Shown here in pieces: positions 34,102 to 46,218 of a stretch of 64,000 nt of DNA. The translations under genes and the position numbers were made by a program. The notes beneath the pieces were generated by a model that was not told the DNA's origin, did not search any database, and saw nothing but the letters and a program-made list of their open reading frames with translations. The stretch's first letter is position 1. Every line of letters begins with the position of its first letter. Source of the stretch: Gnetum montanum (Eukaryota > Streptophyta > Gnetopsida > Gnetales > Gnetaceae); contig MNCI01000590.1 of the NCBI GenBank assembly GCA_015680685.1, positions 1 to 64,000 on the forward strand, read 5' to 3'.

Positions 34102-34118
34102 TAGTAACGTTGCTGGGT
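34102..34118 (+). other. Element D primer binding site (degenerate)
   Basis: TAGTAACGTTGCTGGGT at the PBS position, 11 of 17 matches to the tRNA-Asp complement. It is weaker than the other copies and includes transversions. Confidence 0.6.
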
Positions 34119-34240
34119 ACTAAGTGTTTGTGCACCGAATAGAACATAAAGAATATCACTCACATCGTTGGGAGCCTAAACAAACCTTTGGGTTAATTAA
34201 CAGAAAAATTTTATAATGGTGAAATAGCACACTGATAAAA

Positions 34241-36065
34241 ATGTCTTCTTCTCACAAAAGTAATTCACCACCTAGGACTAATACTAGAGACAGTCAACAA
34301 CATAAAACATATAGCCAAAATCAGCCAAGTCCTAAGCAATACAAGATAGTCTATACTCATCCTGATGAGTATATTCCAAATTTTACCTTTATCCTCCATC
34401 AAGAAGAACAACTACGATGGAGAGATCTGCAAGGTAACATCATGTTACCCCCAGCTCGTTCAGTCTCTAACATGCTCTTCCGTGCCTTGGCGCAGATAGG
34501 CATGACAGAATTATTTGTTAAATACGTTGCGAAAGACTTTGATATGAGGGATTATCATCCCACAGAAGTGTAACGTATGAGGGACTTAAGGTAGGAGGGA
34601 CAACATACACTTTTGAAGGGCAAAGCCCCACACATCCTTAGCAAAATAGGATATGAGAAACCCCTTATAATGGGTTCTTTAGCAATTGATGTTCCCCCTC
34701 CTAACAATGGTGAGGAGGATAGGTATCAAAACCTATGATCAACGATACATAACCCTGGTTCTGATCCCCGTGAACATCAACTATTCATAGAAGGAACAAC
34801 CACTCATGCTAAGGATGGGCACTTAGATCATCCTAACGATCGAGGATGAAGCAGCAAAAGAGAAGGCAAGAAACATCGCCATGACAATGATTCCCCTTCT
34901 TCTTCCCCTTCATCTCACCACTCACCCTCTCCTTCCACATCTGGGCGTAGCCACCATGAACATAACAGTGAGGATAGGGGTAAGAAAGATGAGAGACCTT
35001 GATGGGAAAGTTGAGAGAGAGGACAAGGGCAAGGATGTAGGGAGAGTAGGGAACCATGCAGACATCACAGGTGTCATGAAAGAGATGATCATGATGTGCC
35101 CCTACTCACAACCCGAAGTATGCTTGACATAACGAAGGCTGTTAGGATTCCAAAAAGGCACCAAAAGGATAGTCAGATCAAGCATTTAGACATGAACAAT
35201 ATCCCACATTTTGAAGGGGGATACAACACTGACTGCAGCATCATCTACAGGCATTCCACAATGTCTGGGCCTTGCAAAATATAGAAAATGAGTGGCAAAA
35301 ACTTAAGTTGTTCCCAAGGACACTCACTAAAGAAGCAGAGAGTTGGTACCATTCCTTAGAACTAGAAACCATCAAGAGGTGGAGTACGATGCTAGAACTC
35401 TTCAACAATAAATATCACACGTACTCTAGAGTGTCTAATTGTGTAAGTAGATCCAAGGCTGGAAACAAGGTACTTATGAACCCTTGGATCCTGCCATGGC
35501 CCACTACTACACATTGTTACATCGTTGCCTAGGCCATGGATACGCTCAACGGGATCAACTTCACCACATTGTGGATGGGCCAAGGCATGAAACGAGAAGA
35601 ACCCTTGGGACTTATGCCCAAGGGAAACTATCACAACTTAGAGCCCATGAAGTACATCGCTTGTTGGAACAAGTAGCACAACAGGAAGGTGAGCTACGTA
35701 AGAGGGAAAGTGTGGAAGAATATAACTGCGATCCCTCATTTCGAAAGAAGGGAGTAAAATCCTATGATGAGGAGGATGAGTCATCACTTGAAGAGTTGGT
35801 GAACTGAAAAACCTTGCTGATCCAAAAATTAACAACCGAAGTATCGACTAAGGTAGATTAGATGTGGGATTCCTTAGACTCTAGACTTGAAAGTGTTCTG
35901 AAAATTGTAGAAGAGTCTAAGGATGAATGAAGTAGTCGCAAAGGTAAAAAAAAAAGCAGAGAAATTCAAGCCCTGCACATAACAAGGGTAAGGAAAAAAT
36001 TTCTATCTCCAATGAGGCTGTGGACTCTGACACAGACGATGATGGTGGATGTGAGATCTACCAAT
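34241..36065 (+). pseudogene. gag: Element D gag
   Basis: Starts MSSSHKSNSPPRTN. The head (34241-34573, 110 codons open) includes YTHPDEYIPNFTFILHQEEQ. A His/Arg/Ser-rich part follows (34800-35100), then the gag core (about 35180-35640) and the conserved KKGVKSYDEEDESSLEELVN segment (35739-35804). It reaches the Cys/His motif as CEIYQYDH, where a deletion fuses it to protease at about 36070. A premature TGA in a CTATGATC context (34735-34742) is shared with element E. The frame is broken at several places. Confidence 0.85.
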
Positions 36066-36660
36066 ATGACCACATAAGGCTCTTCTTGACTCAGGTTTTG
36101 AAGTCAACCTAATATCACGAGAAATGTATCAAGCTTGGAACCTACCCTAACTTAAGAAGAACAACATCCAACTGGAGCTGGTGGAGCAGTCCATCACCAT
36201 TCCCTTGGGATTGGTAGAGGACATTATTACCACTATGTGTGGGTGGTCATACCCAGCCAATTTCTTAGTGATTGAAATCAACAACAACGAAGGGGGCTTT
36301 CCAATTATAAGGGGAAGGCCATGGCTAAGTACAGTAGATGCGTACCTAGCAATCCACAATATTTCCTTGCAGATATCTAAGATAAACATTTATAGAAATA
36401 TCGAGAAGAAGAAAGGTCTATTCATTACATACAGTGACTTAGCACTTCTTCCATGTGATCGGTGTGCCCAAGAAACATAAATCCAAAGGTGCCTGTATGT
36501 AGCAACCACACTAGTCGTAGACACCCTGTGGTTGACAACTACTAGGAAGAGCAAACTCATATGCATGGAATGAACTGAGGAAACTCATGCTAACAACAAG
36601 GGCATAGACACATTGGAATATGAGCGTCGTCGACTTCCACCCCTTAATCTAAGAACATCA
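36066..36660 (+). pseudogene. pol: Element D protease fragment
   Basis: Enters at LLDSGFEVNLIS (about 36083-36118), so the catalytic Asp-Ser-Gly is intact, but about 0.6 kb upstream (gag end and protease start) is missing relative to E. The 99-codon open part (36181-36480) carries FPIIRGRPWLSTVDA. It ends in the PR-RT linker without any RT. Confidence 0.8.
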
Positions 36661-36779
36661 ATAGGGAGAAGTTGGGCACTTTTACGAAATTCAAACATAT
36701 GCTCATTATTTCGGATCTCTCCCTTTCCATTCAGTCATGGGGAAGATGGCCACCTATGCTAATCATTGGAGGCCCTCAA

Positions 36780-36930
36780 TTCTTTTAAGTTTTTGTTTTA
36801 AAAATTTTTGTTTAACACATTTTTGTTTTACAAGTTTTTGTTTTAAACTTTTTTGTTTTACAAGTTTTTATTTAACACATTTTTGTTTTACATGTTTTTG
36901 TTTTATATATTTTTGTTTTACAAATTTCTT
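36780..36930 (+). repeat. T-rich minisatellite (element D)
   Basis: About nine copies of a 15-base unit TTTTTGTTTTACAAG/ACACA. It produces an artificial Cys/Phe-rich reading frame. Confidence 0.85.
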
Positions 36931-38710
36931 TAACTTTTCTTGTTTTTGTTTTACAACATCATTGTACTTTTCCATTTTTTGTGTGTGTTTGTATGTGTGT
37001 CATCCATACTGTAAGTTCGTCACCCAATAAGTGTTCTCCACGATGGTATGAACTGTATTTCATTGATTCCTAATGTTTGATTTTTACTTTAAAGTTACAA
37101 TGTTGATGCTAAGGTATGTTGTTTTGATATGGTAGGCAATGAGTCCATTTCATCCATCCATCCACCAAAGTCTATGGTCTCTCTTGGCTTGGAAATGTAT
37201 AGCCTCCTTTCTAAATAAGAAATTTAATGAACCAACAATTGGGTTTTTCTCAAACTAAGGAAGGACTCAAGGATTGAAAAGTGTATGACTTCAAAGGAAC
37301 TTGATGCAGTTGTGTTGGCTATTCTCTTAGGTGCTTGGATGTTTTCTTCTTGACTTTTCTTGTCGTTCCGATGTTACCCAATTCTCGGAAGCTGAGACAA
37401 TAAACATAAGAAGTCTTTTCATGGTGTGGTTCTCACACATAAAAACACAAAACACAAAAAGAAAAAAAAGAGAACGTGAGAATTCAAAGCACACCCCTTA
37501 GACAAAATAATCCCTTGGGCTACAAGCACTCGTTATGGAACCAAAAACGTTCCCTCTAACTAAGGCCCTTCTCGCTTGCCATTCTCTCCTTTGTTTCATT
37601 GGAATGGTGGTGGCTCTTGGAGGTGCATTCTTGATATTCAAGTGGATGGTTGGCCAAGTGCATTGATGCAAAGTCACTAGATGTGGTTGGTTTGAGGCTA
37701 GAGTTGGAATGAGATTTTCCAAGTCACATTAATCATGAAATACACAAGGGGCTGTACACCACCTTGTTCTTGGGATTTCATTCCATCCTCTTCTCTCCAC
37801 CCTTCTCTCCATTGTTCACCTCATTACCAGTTGTATCATTAGTGTATATCTTAGTTGATGCATTATTTTCTTTTTAGTAAATTCTTACGGTTAAGACTTT
37901 AACTCTTGTTCCTAAGGACATTCCCAGAGCCTATGGACTCTTTAAATATGGGTTTGTCAGGGCATTAAGGGCATGAGCCTGCTTTGGGGAGGACCCACTA
38001 ACATTCCTATTTGGTGCATCAGTTAAATTATTTCCCTTAACATTTTGCAATTAGTCTTATTTTTGTTCATTCCCATCTTGACATCCATTTCATCAATGTC
38101 TTAGTTGTCTCTTTTTTCTTCTGCTTCTTGTTCTTATTCTTTCTCCATTCTCTCGCTATTGGAGGTTCGCGATTGGTCATGGGGGTACAGGGCCCAATTT
38201 TTTCAATTTTCTCCTAACCCCTACACCTTTGATAGTCATCATTTATATATTCCTAGATCTGTAATCAGCCATACCACAACCCAACCAATGGACTTACACC
38301 GAAGCAAGGAATTACCACATTGAAGTTCATCTACCCTTGCTAATACAAGATTGTGTTGTGTGTGCAAATGGTGATCATGCAACAACGGACAAGATCTGGA
38401 GGGAGCACTTGGAATGGAGTAGTGCTGGAAGAAGTTATGCAAGGAGCAAGATTAATGATGTGCTTACAGATGGACAACGAAAGACACAATTTTGGCATTG
38501 GTAGTAGCAAAAATTCTTTCTCTCTCTCTCTCTTAGCTACCAAATGAGGCTTGACGTCAATGTAATAAGGTGTTCACCCTTGTTGTCATGAACACCAGTC
38601 TGTTGTGTCTTGTAATGATGATCCGTTTACATGTCATCCCATTAGTTTTGTTTGAGTAAATAATCCCATACATTCTCGATATTATTGTAATGAACTCGAG
38701 GAAGAGTTTT
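36931..38710 (+). other. Element D 3' noncoding region
   Basis: Collinear with 21600-23348 of A. It contains the antisense ORF relic (37921-37740), a mid purine motif (38171-38192), a TGTGTGCAAATGG site that has lost its AG, and a CT tract ending TTAG (38515-38537). Confidence 0.72.
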
Positions 38711-38728
38711 CATTTAGTCATGGGGGTA
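38711..38728 (+). other. Element D polypurine tract
   Basis: CATTTAGTCATGGGGGTA abutting the 3' LTR. Confidence 0.85.
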
Positions 38729-39692
38729 TGATGGGACGTGATATCGCATGGGCCACGATATCGTGTCTTCCCCTGTGATATCGCATACGCGATATTGTGA
38801 TGCGCTGTCATATCTATAAATACGAGGTAGCTTCCCTTTGTTTCCTAATCTTAGGCTAGAAGTAGGGAAACTCTGGTAGATTGATCACTCTAGAGATAGA
38901 GTATTTTCCATGTGCCCGCAGTAGGAGTCCCAAAGTGAACAGATCTTTATTCGAGCAACATTGTACCTAAATGCAATTTGTGTACGGCAATAAAGACGAG
39001 CTTTCCAGATAAATCTTGCAGTGCATGGAATAGGATTTTATTACTTGTTATTTATTACATGTTATTTATTGTTTTCGTAATGCAGAATGAGTACGACTTG
39101 ATTATGAGCATTTACAAATGTGTACGGATAATCAAGGAATGGATGCTCATCATGATTAGTTTCTCTCTCACCCTTATCTCTTAGTAATGCAAGATGAGTA
39201 TGACTTGATTACGAGCATTTAAGGATGTGTACGGATAATCAAGGAATGGATGCTCATCATGCTTAGGCTAGTTAAGTACCTCAATACGACCACTTCGAGC
39301 ATGTGCATTACGCATGGTGATCCCAGTAACGATTAGCGTTTGGTAGCCACGGTTGCATCAGTTTAGGGTATGTATGGTAAGTGGGAATGGATGGTGATGC
39401 TAGGTAATTTAGACTTAGTTCATTAGTTAGAGTTAATACTTAGTTTCTCAACCCTTTACCTCGTATCATAAAAGACATAAGACATAAAACATAAAAGCCA
39501 TAAAAATCATATACCTCAAACTTGCTTAACCATACACCGTGAAAAATACAAGTAAGTCTGGGAAGACAACGAATAATTAACCCTAAGTGTTCCATGGGGT
39601 GTGTAGGCATTTAGTCTACAGAGTTCGACTAGATTGTGCGTGCTACGCTTGTATTCACATGGTTAAGTGTAGGGGTATCTCGCCACTCATCA
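38729..39692 (+). repeat. Element D 3' LTR (964 bp)
   Basis: TGATGGGACG to CACTCATCA. Three GATATC plus one GATATT before TCTATAAATACGAGG; two tandem GAGTACGACTTG-type units. It is close in layout to the 5' LTR. Confidence 0.92.
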
Positions 39693-40230
39693 ACGATCAA
39701 TAATGACTACTACTTTTGCCCATTTTGTGCAATAGTTGACTATTATGATGATCTACACCTTTCCATTGAACATAGGTGTGATGGGACCCATAAAGTCAAC
39801 GCCCCATATGTCAAAAGGCTCTAGTGGTTGAATACACTATTGAGAACCTTCTATTCAAGTGGTCATCCCACCATCTCATTAACAATGTTCACAAAATCAG
39901 ACAAATTGATGGAGATTCCTGAAGATTATAGGCTAATAGTATCCTGCCATTAGGATTTTTATGGCATGTGTCTCCATGAATAGTGGCCTTTGTAAGGCCC
40001 TTCATGAGCATCTTGGAGAATGCATAGTTGATCTACATCAGGGACATACCAATGAATTAGGCCATCAATGCACACTTTGTAAAGGTGTCCCTTGATTTCC
40101 ATGAAGTATTTGGTCCAATGAAGAAATTGTTGTTTTTTTTCTAAAGTCAAGATCTTGTGGCATCTCCTAAGTAAGAAGATAAGTAAGGATGCCATTGTAC
40201 CATGTTATTTCTATGGGAATTTGGTCATTT
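39693..40230 (-). pseudogene. pol: Element B integrase piece 1 of 4
   Basis: The open part 40195-39959 reads KYFMEIKGHLYKVCIDGLIH and LQDAHEGPYKGHYSWRH, the start of the integrase zinc-binding region. Below it the core begins with DFMGPI (about 39795-39780) and NYCTKWAKVVVI before element D interrupts it. Confidence 0.83.
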
Positions 40231-41985
40231 ATTGCTCCTATAAAGAGGAGTTCATCTAGAAACTGATTAGAGAGCAAGCTCTCCTCCTCTTTATTATCCC
40301 ATCTTAAGGGAGAGAGGTGGTCAATGAACACATTTTCAGTTCCTTTTTTATCTACCATTGTGAGATCGAATTCTTGCAAGATCATGAGCCACCGTATGAT
40401 ATGAGGCTCAACATTGGCTTGTTCATGAGCAAGTAGATTGCACTATGGTCTATGTCCATAAATACTTTGTAGTCAAGCACATAGTACTTGAACTTTTTAA
40501 GAGCATACACTACTTCCATTAGTTCCTTCTCTATGGTGATGTAATTTAATTGTGCCCTCACAATGCTTCCACTCATGTAGTGGATGTAGTATGGATGTTT
40601 CTTATCATCCAACTACGTGAGCACTACTCCCAAGGTGTAGTTAGATGCATCTATCATGATGTGATATGGTCTAAACTAGTTTGGTGCTAGTAGAATTTGT
40701 GTTTCTACAAGTTTCTCCTTTAATTGTTGGAATTTTTGTTCATATTTCTTGGTCCAAATGAAAGGTGCATCTTTCTTTGTAAGCTTTACCAATGATTTTG
40801 CGATCTTAGAGAAATTCTCTATGAATCACTGATAGTAGTTAGTATGTCCAAGGACTGATCTAACATCTTTAACTATCTCTAGTTGATGTGTAATTCTTTG
40901 GATGACCCTTATCTTTTCTAGATTTACCTCAATCCCTTTTTGTCAAATTCAATGTCCCAATACAATGCCTTCTTGGACCATGAGGTGGCTCTTTTACTAG
41001 TTGAGTCGTAGATTTGTTTCCACACATCTTTCTAGTACTTGCTCAACATGGTCTAAGGCTTGCTCAAACATAGCTCCATAGGTGAAAAAGTCATCCATGA
41101 AGACTTCCACACCACTATCGATTTACTATTGGAAGATTTTAAGCACCAAGTTTTGAAATGTTGTAAGGGACTTGCATAGACCAAATGGCATCTTATAATA
41201 TGCAAAAGTCCCGTAGGGACTCATGAATGTTGTCTTGGCCTAATCTTTTATCTCAATTTGGATTTGGTTATAAAACTACAACCATCCAAGACGCTATAAT
41301 AACAATGCCCAAATATGGTTTCCTACACTTGATCCACAAATGGCAATGGAAAATGATCTTTAAATGTTTCCATATTCAATAGCCTAAAATTGATTCAAAC
41401 CTACCACTTACCACCTTTCTTTGGCATGATTACTAATGGGCTAACCCACTCACTATCCATGATGGGATAGATAAACCCCACCTTGAGGAGTTGCTTTATT
41501 TCCTCCTTGATGATCTACTTCAATTTGGGGTTTAGCTATCTCTGCGACTACCTTCTTGGCTTTATGATCAAGTCAATATAAATGCTATGTTGGCATATCC
41601 TTGGATCAATTCTTGTTAGTTTAGGATATGATTAAGCAAAGGCTATTGGCCATTTGTTAACCACATTTAATAGCTTTGCTTTTTGTTCAGGAGTAAGTTT
41701 GACATTAATTATGATTGGTTTACCATTGTTTAAAAATGCATATTTCATGCTAGTCGATAGGGTTTTCAATTCTAGGGGCTCTTGCTTGAAGTTATCAAGG
41801 ATTTCCAACTCTTCTCAATAGGTATCATCATCTTTATCATCAGAGAGTTGGTGATGAACTTGCTCAAGTTCATCTATGCTTTTAACATAAGCACATGTTA
41901 GGCTCTCAGTTGGTTCCATGCATAATGTGCTAGTTTCTGAGTCAACTATCAGCCACTAGGTGCCCTCCTATTTTGTGGCTCCTAT
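40231..41985 (-). pseudogene. pol: Element B reverse transcriptase and RNase H
   Basis: The catalytic VEVFMDDFF motif lies at about 41107-41083. RNase H appears as AQLNYITIEKELMEVVYALK and DIDHSAIYLLMNKPML in 40612-40382, then LQEFDLTMVDKKGTENV (40385 on). The order and spacing match element A. Stops are dense in RT and fewer in RNase H. Confidence 0.85.
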
Positions 41986-42545
41986 GTCTAGACATCGTTG
42001 AATATCTATTTCTTATGCACACTGGTTACATGCTTTAATGTATGTACTTTTGATGGACTAAATATTTTGCACACAATTGCACCTGTTATCACTGTACACA
42101 ATGCATGGAATATGCTTCTTTTCTATCTTGTCAGATTTATTTTCCTTAAATATTTTCAAGGAGAGGTCCCTTATGCCAATATGTACATTGACTGTGCTTA
42201 ACCAAGCTCTTCCCATAATGTTCGCAAAGTCACCTTTGCAATTCTCAACCTTGATCACCAAGGATAAGACCACCCACAAATTGTGGTCACAATATTCTCT
42301 ACTAATCCCAAAGGGATAGTAATTGATTGATCTAATAATTCTAGATGGATGTTGCTCTTCTTGAGAGGTGGTAGGTTCTAGGCTTTGTACATGTCATGGG
42401 AGATGAGATTAACACCGAAACTAGAGTTAACAATAACCTTTCATGGCTCATGTCCATTGATTTGTAGGTAAATGAGTGGACTTCCTAAGTCAAATATTTT
42501 CATGGAAAGATTGCTAACCTTGATCCAATCAGAAAAAACATGAGT
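41986..42545 (-). pseudogene. pol: Element B aspartic protease
   Basis: WIKVSNLSMKIFDLGSPLIY leads into VNSSFGVNLIS (about 42415-42383). The catalytic Asp-Ser-Gly has become Asn-Ser-Ser, so this copy cannot be an active protease. The second half has ANIMGRAWLSTVNVHIGIRD (42225-42165). Confidence 0.8.
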
Positions 42546-45018
42546 TAGCATCATAGTGTGGGTCTAAGGCAGCATTTGGTTTGAAGGGCACTTAAAGGTA
42601 TTTGATGTAGAGGAAGAGGATGTTGGAGATGCAAGGCATCCAACCACATGAGGTTTTGAGGGTTTAGGAGGACTGTTGGGTTGAAAAAATGATCTTTTTC
42701 TAGATAGATTGTCTAAACCACTTAGTTAGAAAGCCAATTTTAAAAATGTATAGTCCTCATAGTCACAACAACAAAATGCTATGAGGACTATACATTTTGC
42801 TTTGTAGAGGGCCAATTTTAAAAAAGGTAGCTGGGTAGAGGGCGAAGAGATGTGTGTAGATGGATCCAAAGGATGGTATGGATATGGGTGTTCTCTTCAA
42901 GTAGATGGTGAATGTGTTCAGTGGTACTCTAGAGGGTAATAGTGATGCTAAAATGAGGCATGGCTTGTAGAACTTCTTGGAGAGACAAGTTGCTGAAAAT
43001 AGTACCCATATGGACCTGGTTGCTTATAAGGATACTACTACCTTGGCAGTGGCATTCCCCATGATTGTGGTTGGTGCCACTATTGGTATTATTCATATGT
43101 TTGTGAAGGAGCTTCACTTGGGTAGTAAGCATGTTGTTGTTGGTGGAACTATCTTGGATTGCCTTGAGGATAAGGTAATTGTCTAGGTACTTGCTTATGC
43201 ACTAGTCAAGAATTGAATGCATACATCCTAGACTCTTGTAACTATGACACCATAGAGAAACATCCCTTTGGATGTTTGTATTGATAAATTTCACAATTAG
43301 TTTCATCATTAGAGTTAGTCTTCACAACTTCCTCTATGATAATAGCTTTGCCCTTATCTCTTTGTTAGACACATTTCAACTTATTTTCGCCTCCTATAGT
43401 TATGATCACTATTTTTCTCTTTGGATTCTTCAACAGTCTTCATAGCTACTTGGAATTTTTCATCGAAACAATTCCATAATTTATCAACCTTTGTCGAAAT
43501 CTCAAACACAAATCTTTGGATGGGCAAGGTTTTCCTATTCACCACTTCATCAAGTGGTGACTCCTTGTCATCACAAAATTAGACCTCCTGTTTCCTGATA
43601 CTCTTCCATACTTTCCATTTTTTGAAACTCACCTTCTTCTTTTACTAACTTCTCTATCAGCCTTTGGATCTAATGAGCTCTTAGTTCAAACAATCTCCCT
43701 TGGGCATATACCCCAAGAGTTCTTCTAGTTTTTGCTCTGAGCCAATCTATGACGTGGAAAAGTTGTTCCCTCTAAGAATAACCATGGCTAGGACATCAGT
43801 GTAAGAGTGAAGAGTATCTACCTATGGCAACATCCAAGGGTTCAAGTGTTCCTTGTTTCCATCCTTGGATTTTCCTTCTCAAATTAGACACTCTAGAGTA
43901 CATCTGATATTTGTCATTAAATAGCTCTAACATGGTACTCCATTGGCAAATGAATTTTGGTTTCAAGGACTAGTACCAACTTTCAGCTTCTTTGATGAGT
44001 ATCCTAGGGAAGAGCTTGAGTTTTTGCCAATCATTTTCAATGTTCTATAAGGTACAAGCATCATGGAAAGCTTGTAGATGATTCTGCAGATCAAAATTTT
44101 ATCCCCGTTGAAATCTTGGGATATTATTCATGTCTAAGCACTTGATCCTACTATCTTTCATATGCCTATGGGAATTCTAACTGCCTCTACAATGTTAAGC
44201 ACACATTGAGTTGCCAACAGAGGTTCATCATCATCACTACATCGATGATGCTAATGATGGTTTTGGCCACCCCTTTGGTCTTGGTGGCCTTCACGGTCAT
44301 TGTTGTCTCATTGATCACCTTCACCATGATTATCCTAATGGTGTCTTCTATGAAAACCAAAAGATGAAGAGGAATGTTTGGAATTAGATGAAGAGGATGA
44401 AGAGGAAGGTGGACCACCACTACCACCGCGGTGTCCACCACCATGATTTTGCTCATTACAGCCACCATCCTTAGATCCCTTACTATTGTGATGTTTGCCT
44501 AAGTCCATGCCTTAACTATTACTTTTTTCTGAATTTGGTTTATGAATAGTTGATCGTAGGTTTAGGGTCACACCCTCATTACCAATAATAGGGGGTGGAG
44601 AATCTTCATATTGAGGACCTTCAAAGGAAGGATCCTCATTGTCATCTTGATTTTGTAGGAACAATGAGTTACTAAAGTGTTTTTCCTTTTTAAACTCATG
44701 GTACTGCTCCTAGTGTTGATCTCACCTACATTATGCTTTAGTGAGATGGTAATCCCAGGTGTCATGATTGTGCATAATGTATTCTTCATGAAGCTCTGAT
44801 ATGCCTAACTTCTTAAGGGCTTGGAATAGCATCTCAGGTATAGATTGATCAAGGGGCAAGACGATGTTGCCCTCCATATCATGCCATTGTAGTTGTTCAT
44901 CTTGATGTAGGATGAAGGTGACATCTAGTACATACTCATTTGGATGAGTATATAACACTTTGCACTTCCATGAGACCGAGAATTTGACATCTTCATGCTT
45001 GTGAGAAGAAGAAGAAAT
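42546..45018 (-). pseudogene. gag: Element B gag
   Basis: The expected start codon is ATT (45018-45016) where relatives have ATG, followed by Ser-Ser-Ser-Ser-His. The head (44958-44731) has YTHPNEYVLDVTFILHQDEQ. A His/Arg-rich region follows (44500-44190), then the gag core (about 44130-43660), and CEIYQYKHPKGC (about 43300-43260). The tail is rich in Pro, His and Asn. Several stops break it. Confidence 0.83.
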
Positions 45019-45154
45019 TTTGCAATATGAAATAAAACTTTAGGGTGCTTTTATGATTCTATGTATAGAAGGAATCATATTGACCTTGAGGTTCATAGAA
45101 CGATATTAATGGTATTCACTAAACCTAATTAGTGCACGTTTCAACAAAAAAAGT

Positions 45155-45171
45155 CCCTAGTAATGGTGCCA
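45155..45171 (-). other. Element B primer binding site (tRNA-Asp type)
   Basis: On the minus strand TGGCACCATTACTAGGG; 12 of 17 match, all five differences G-to-A or C-to-T. Confidence 0.8.
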
Positions 45172-45172
45172 A

Positions 45173-46053
45173 TGATGAGCAATGAGGTACCCCTGCATCC
45201 AACCATATGAATCACAAGCATTCATGCCTAATTCGGTCAAATTCTATGGACTTGATAGTTTTCGGTGCACTAGTCTTCTAGGTACTAAACCTTACCCTAA
45301 GGTCATTCATTGTCTTCCCAATTACACTTGTGAAGCACATGGTATGGTTAAGTGTAATTGAGGGATACAATTTTTAGAGTTTTATATTTTATAGTCTTGG
45401 TGTTTGAGTAGAGATAAAGACAAGGTAATTTAATGGCTAATTCAATGTAACTAACCTACTAGCCTCTAGCTGATCTTAGCATAAGTATTTGATCCCAATT
45501 TCTGTACATGTCCTGAACCCACATATCCATTGCTAAATTACCAAGTGCTACGCTACTGGGCATACCAAGTAATAATGGTGCTAGAATTACCAAGTGAATA
45601 CATGTTACACTCGAAGTAGTCATACTTATGTATTTAATCTATCTAACTTATCTTGCTCAATTAGCTTAATTAGTTTAATTATTGGAAATCATTGAATAAG
45701 TAACTGAAAACATTAAATGCATAAATGAAATATTTAATCTATCTAGAATGTTGCAAGGTTTATTAGAAAGCTCATCTTTATTGACACACACACTGTTGTA
45801 CTCAAGTACAACAATGCTCGAATAAAGATCCATACACTCAATGACTCTTGCTACGAGAACTCATGAAAAATATTCTAACTTTTGAATAAACAAACTACAA
45901 GAGATCTACTATTATTATGAGAATTCTTTGCCATAAATGCGATTGGTGGCTCATAGTTATATACCAGGATAAACCCCTGCATCAACGGGGTCATGTTGAT
46001 GCAATTAACTATGTCAACAAGGCCTAGTTGATGTGATAAACTAAAACTTATCA
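45173..46053 (-). repeat. Element B 5' LTR (outer edge uncertain)
   Basis: Inner end at TGATGAGCAATG (plus strand), similar to the LTR of F (55154). Candidate TATA GTATATAAC at about 45955-45964, with GTTGA/GGCC motifs at 45980-46035. I place the outer end at TTATCA (46053), but copia sequence adjoins and the edge could differ. Confidence 0.7.
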
Positions 46054-46205
46054 CCTTTGTTGAAAGGTACCTAACTTTGTGGCCAACCTATGTAGCTAAT
46101 TTTTGGTTGGCTGCCTAACTTAGTAAGTAGCCTTCCTTCCCCTCCTTTTTATTTATTTATATTAATGTGATGTGGGCTTCATCTTGAAGAGATCCACACT
46201 CATCA
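46054..46205 (-). repeat. Copia 3' LTR remnant
   Basis: On the minus strand TGATGAGTGTGGATCTCTTC follows a PPT (46206-46218, GAGAGGGGGAGAA). Only about 150 bases separate it from element B, much shorter than the 5' LTR. Confidence 0.55.
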
Positions 46206-46218
46206 TTCTCCCCCTCTC

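Larger units (their letters stand above)
33149..39692 (+). mobile_element. Element D: non-autonomous Athila-like element with gag and partial PR
   Basis: A 6.5-kb plus-strand element with LTRs 33149-34100 and 38729-39692, PPT and target duplication, inserted in the integrase of B. RT, RNase H and integrase are absent: the PR-RT linker (about 36655) joins directly to the integrase tail (about 36690). Element E has the same junction. A second deletion private to D removes the end of gag and start of PR near 36066. Confidence 0.92.
1..46053 (-). mobile_element. Element B: Athila-like Ty3/gypsy retrotransposon split by three later insertions
   Basis: Minus-strand LTR retrotransposon. In its own 5'-to-3' order: LTR (46053-45173), tRNA-Asp-type PBS, gag, protease, RT, RNase H, integrase, about 2 kb of noncoding sequence, then an extra ORF (aORF) reaching toward position 1. 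The 3' LTR lies beyond the window. Integrase is interrupted at 39692/33149, 32816/24402 and 24186/5294 by elements D, C and A, each with target duplications; removing them restores collinearity with the integrase of element A. No chromodomain is visible. Lineage is inferred from the tRNA-Asp PBS, the gag type and the post-pol aORF. The coding regions carry many stops, and the outer LTR edge is uncertain. Confidence 0.88.

Noticed and set aside
36737-37030. A 97-codon plus ORF rich in Cys and Phe that looks like a repetitive secreted protein
   Set aside because: It is translation of the TTTTTGTTTTACA minisatellite; the equivalent frame in E (60454-60873) has the same cause.
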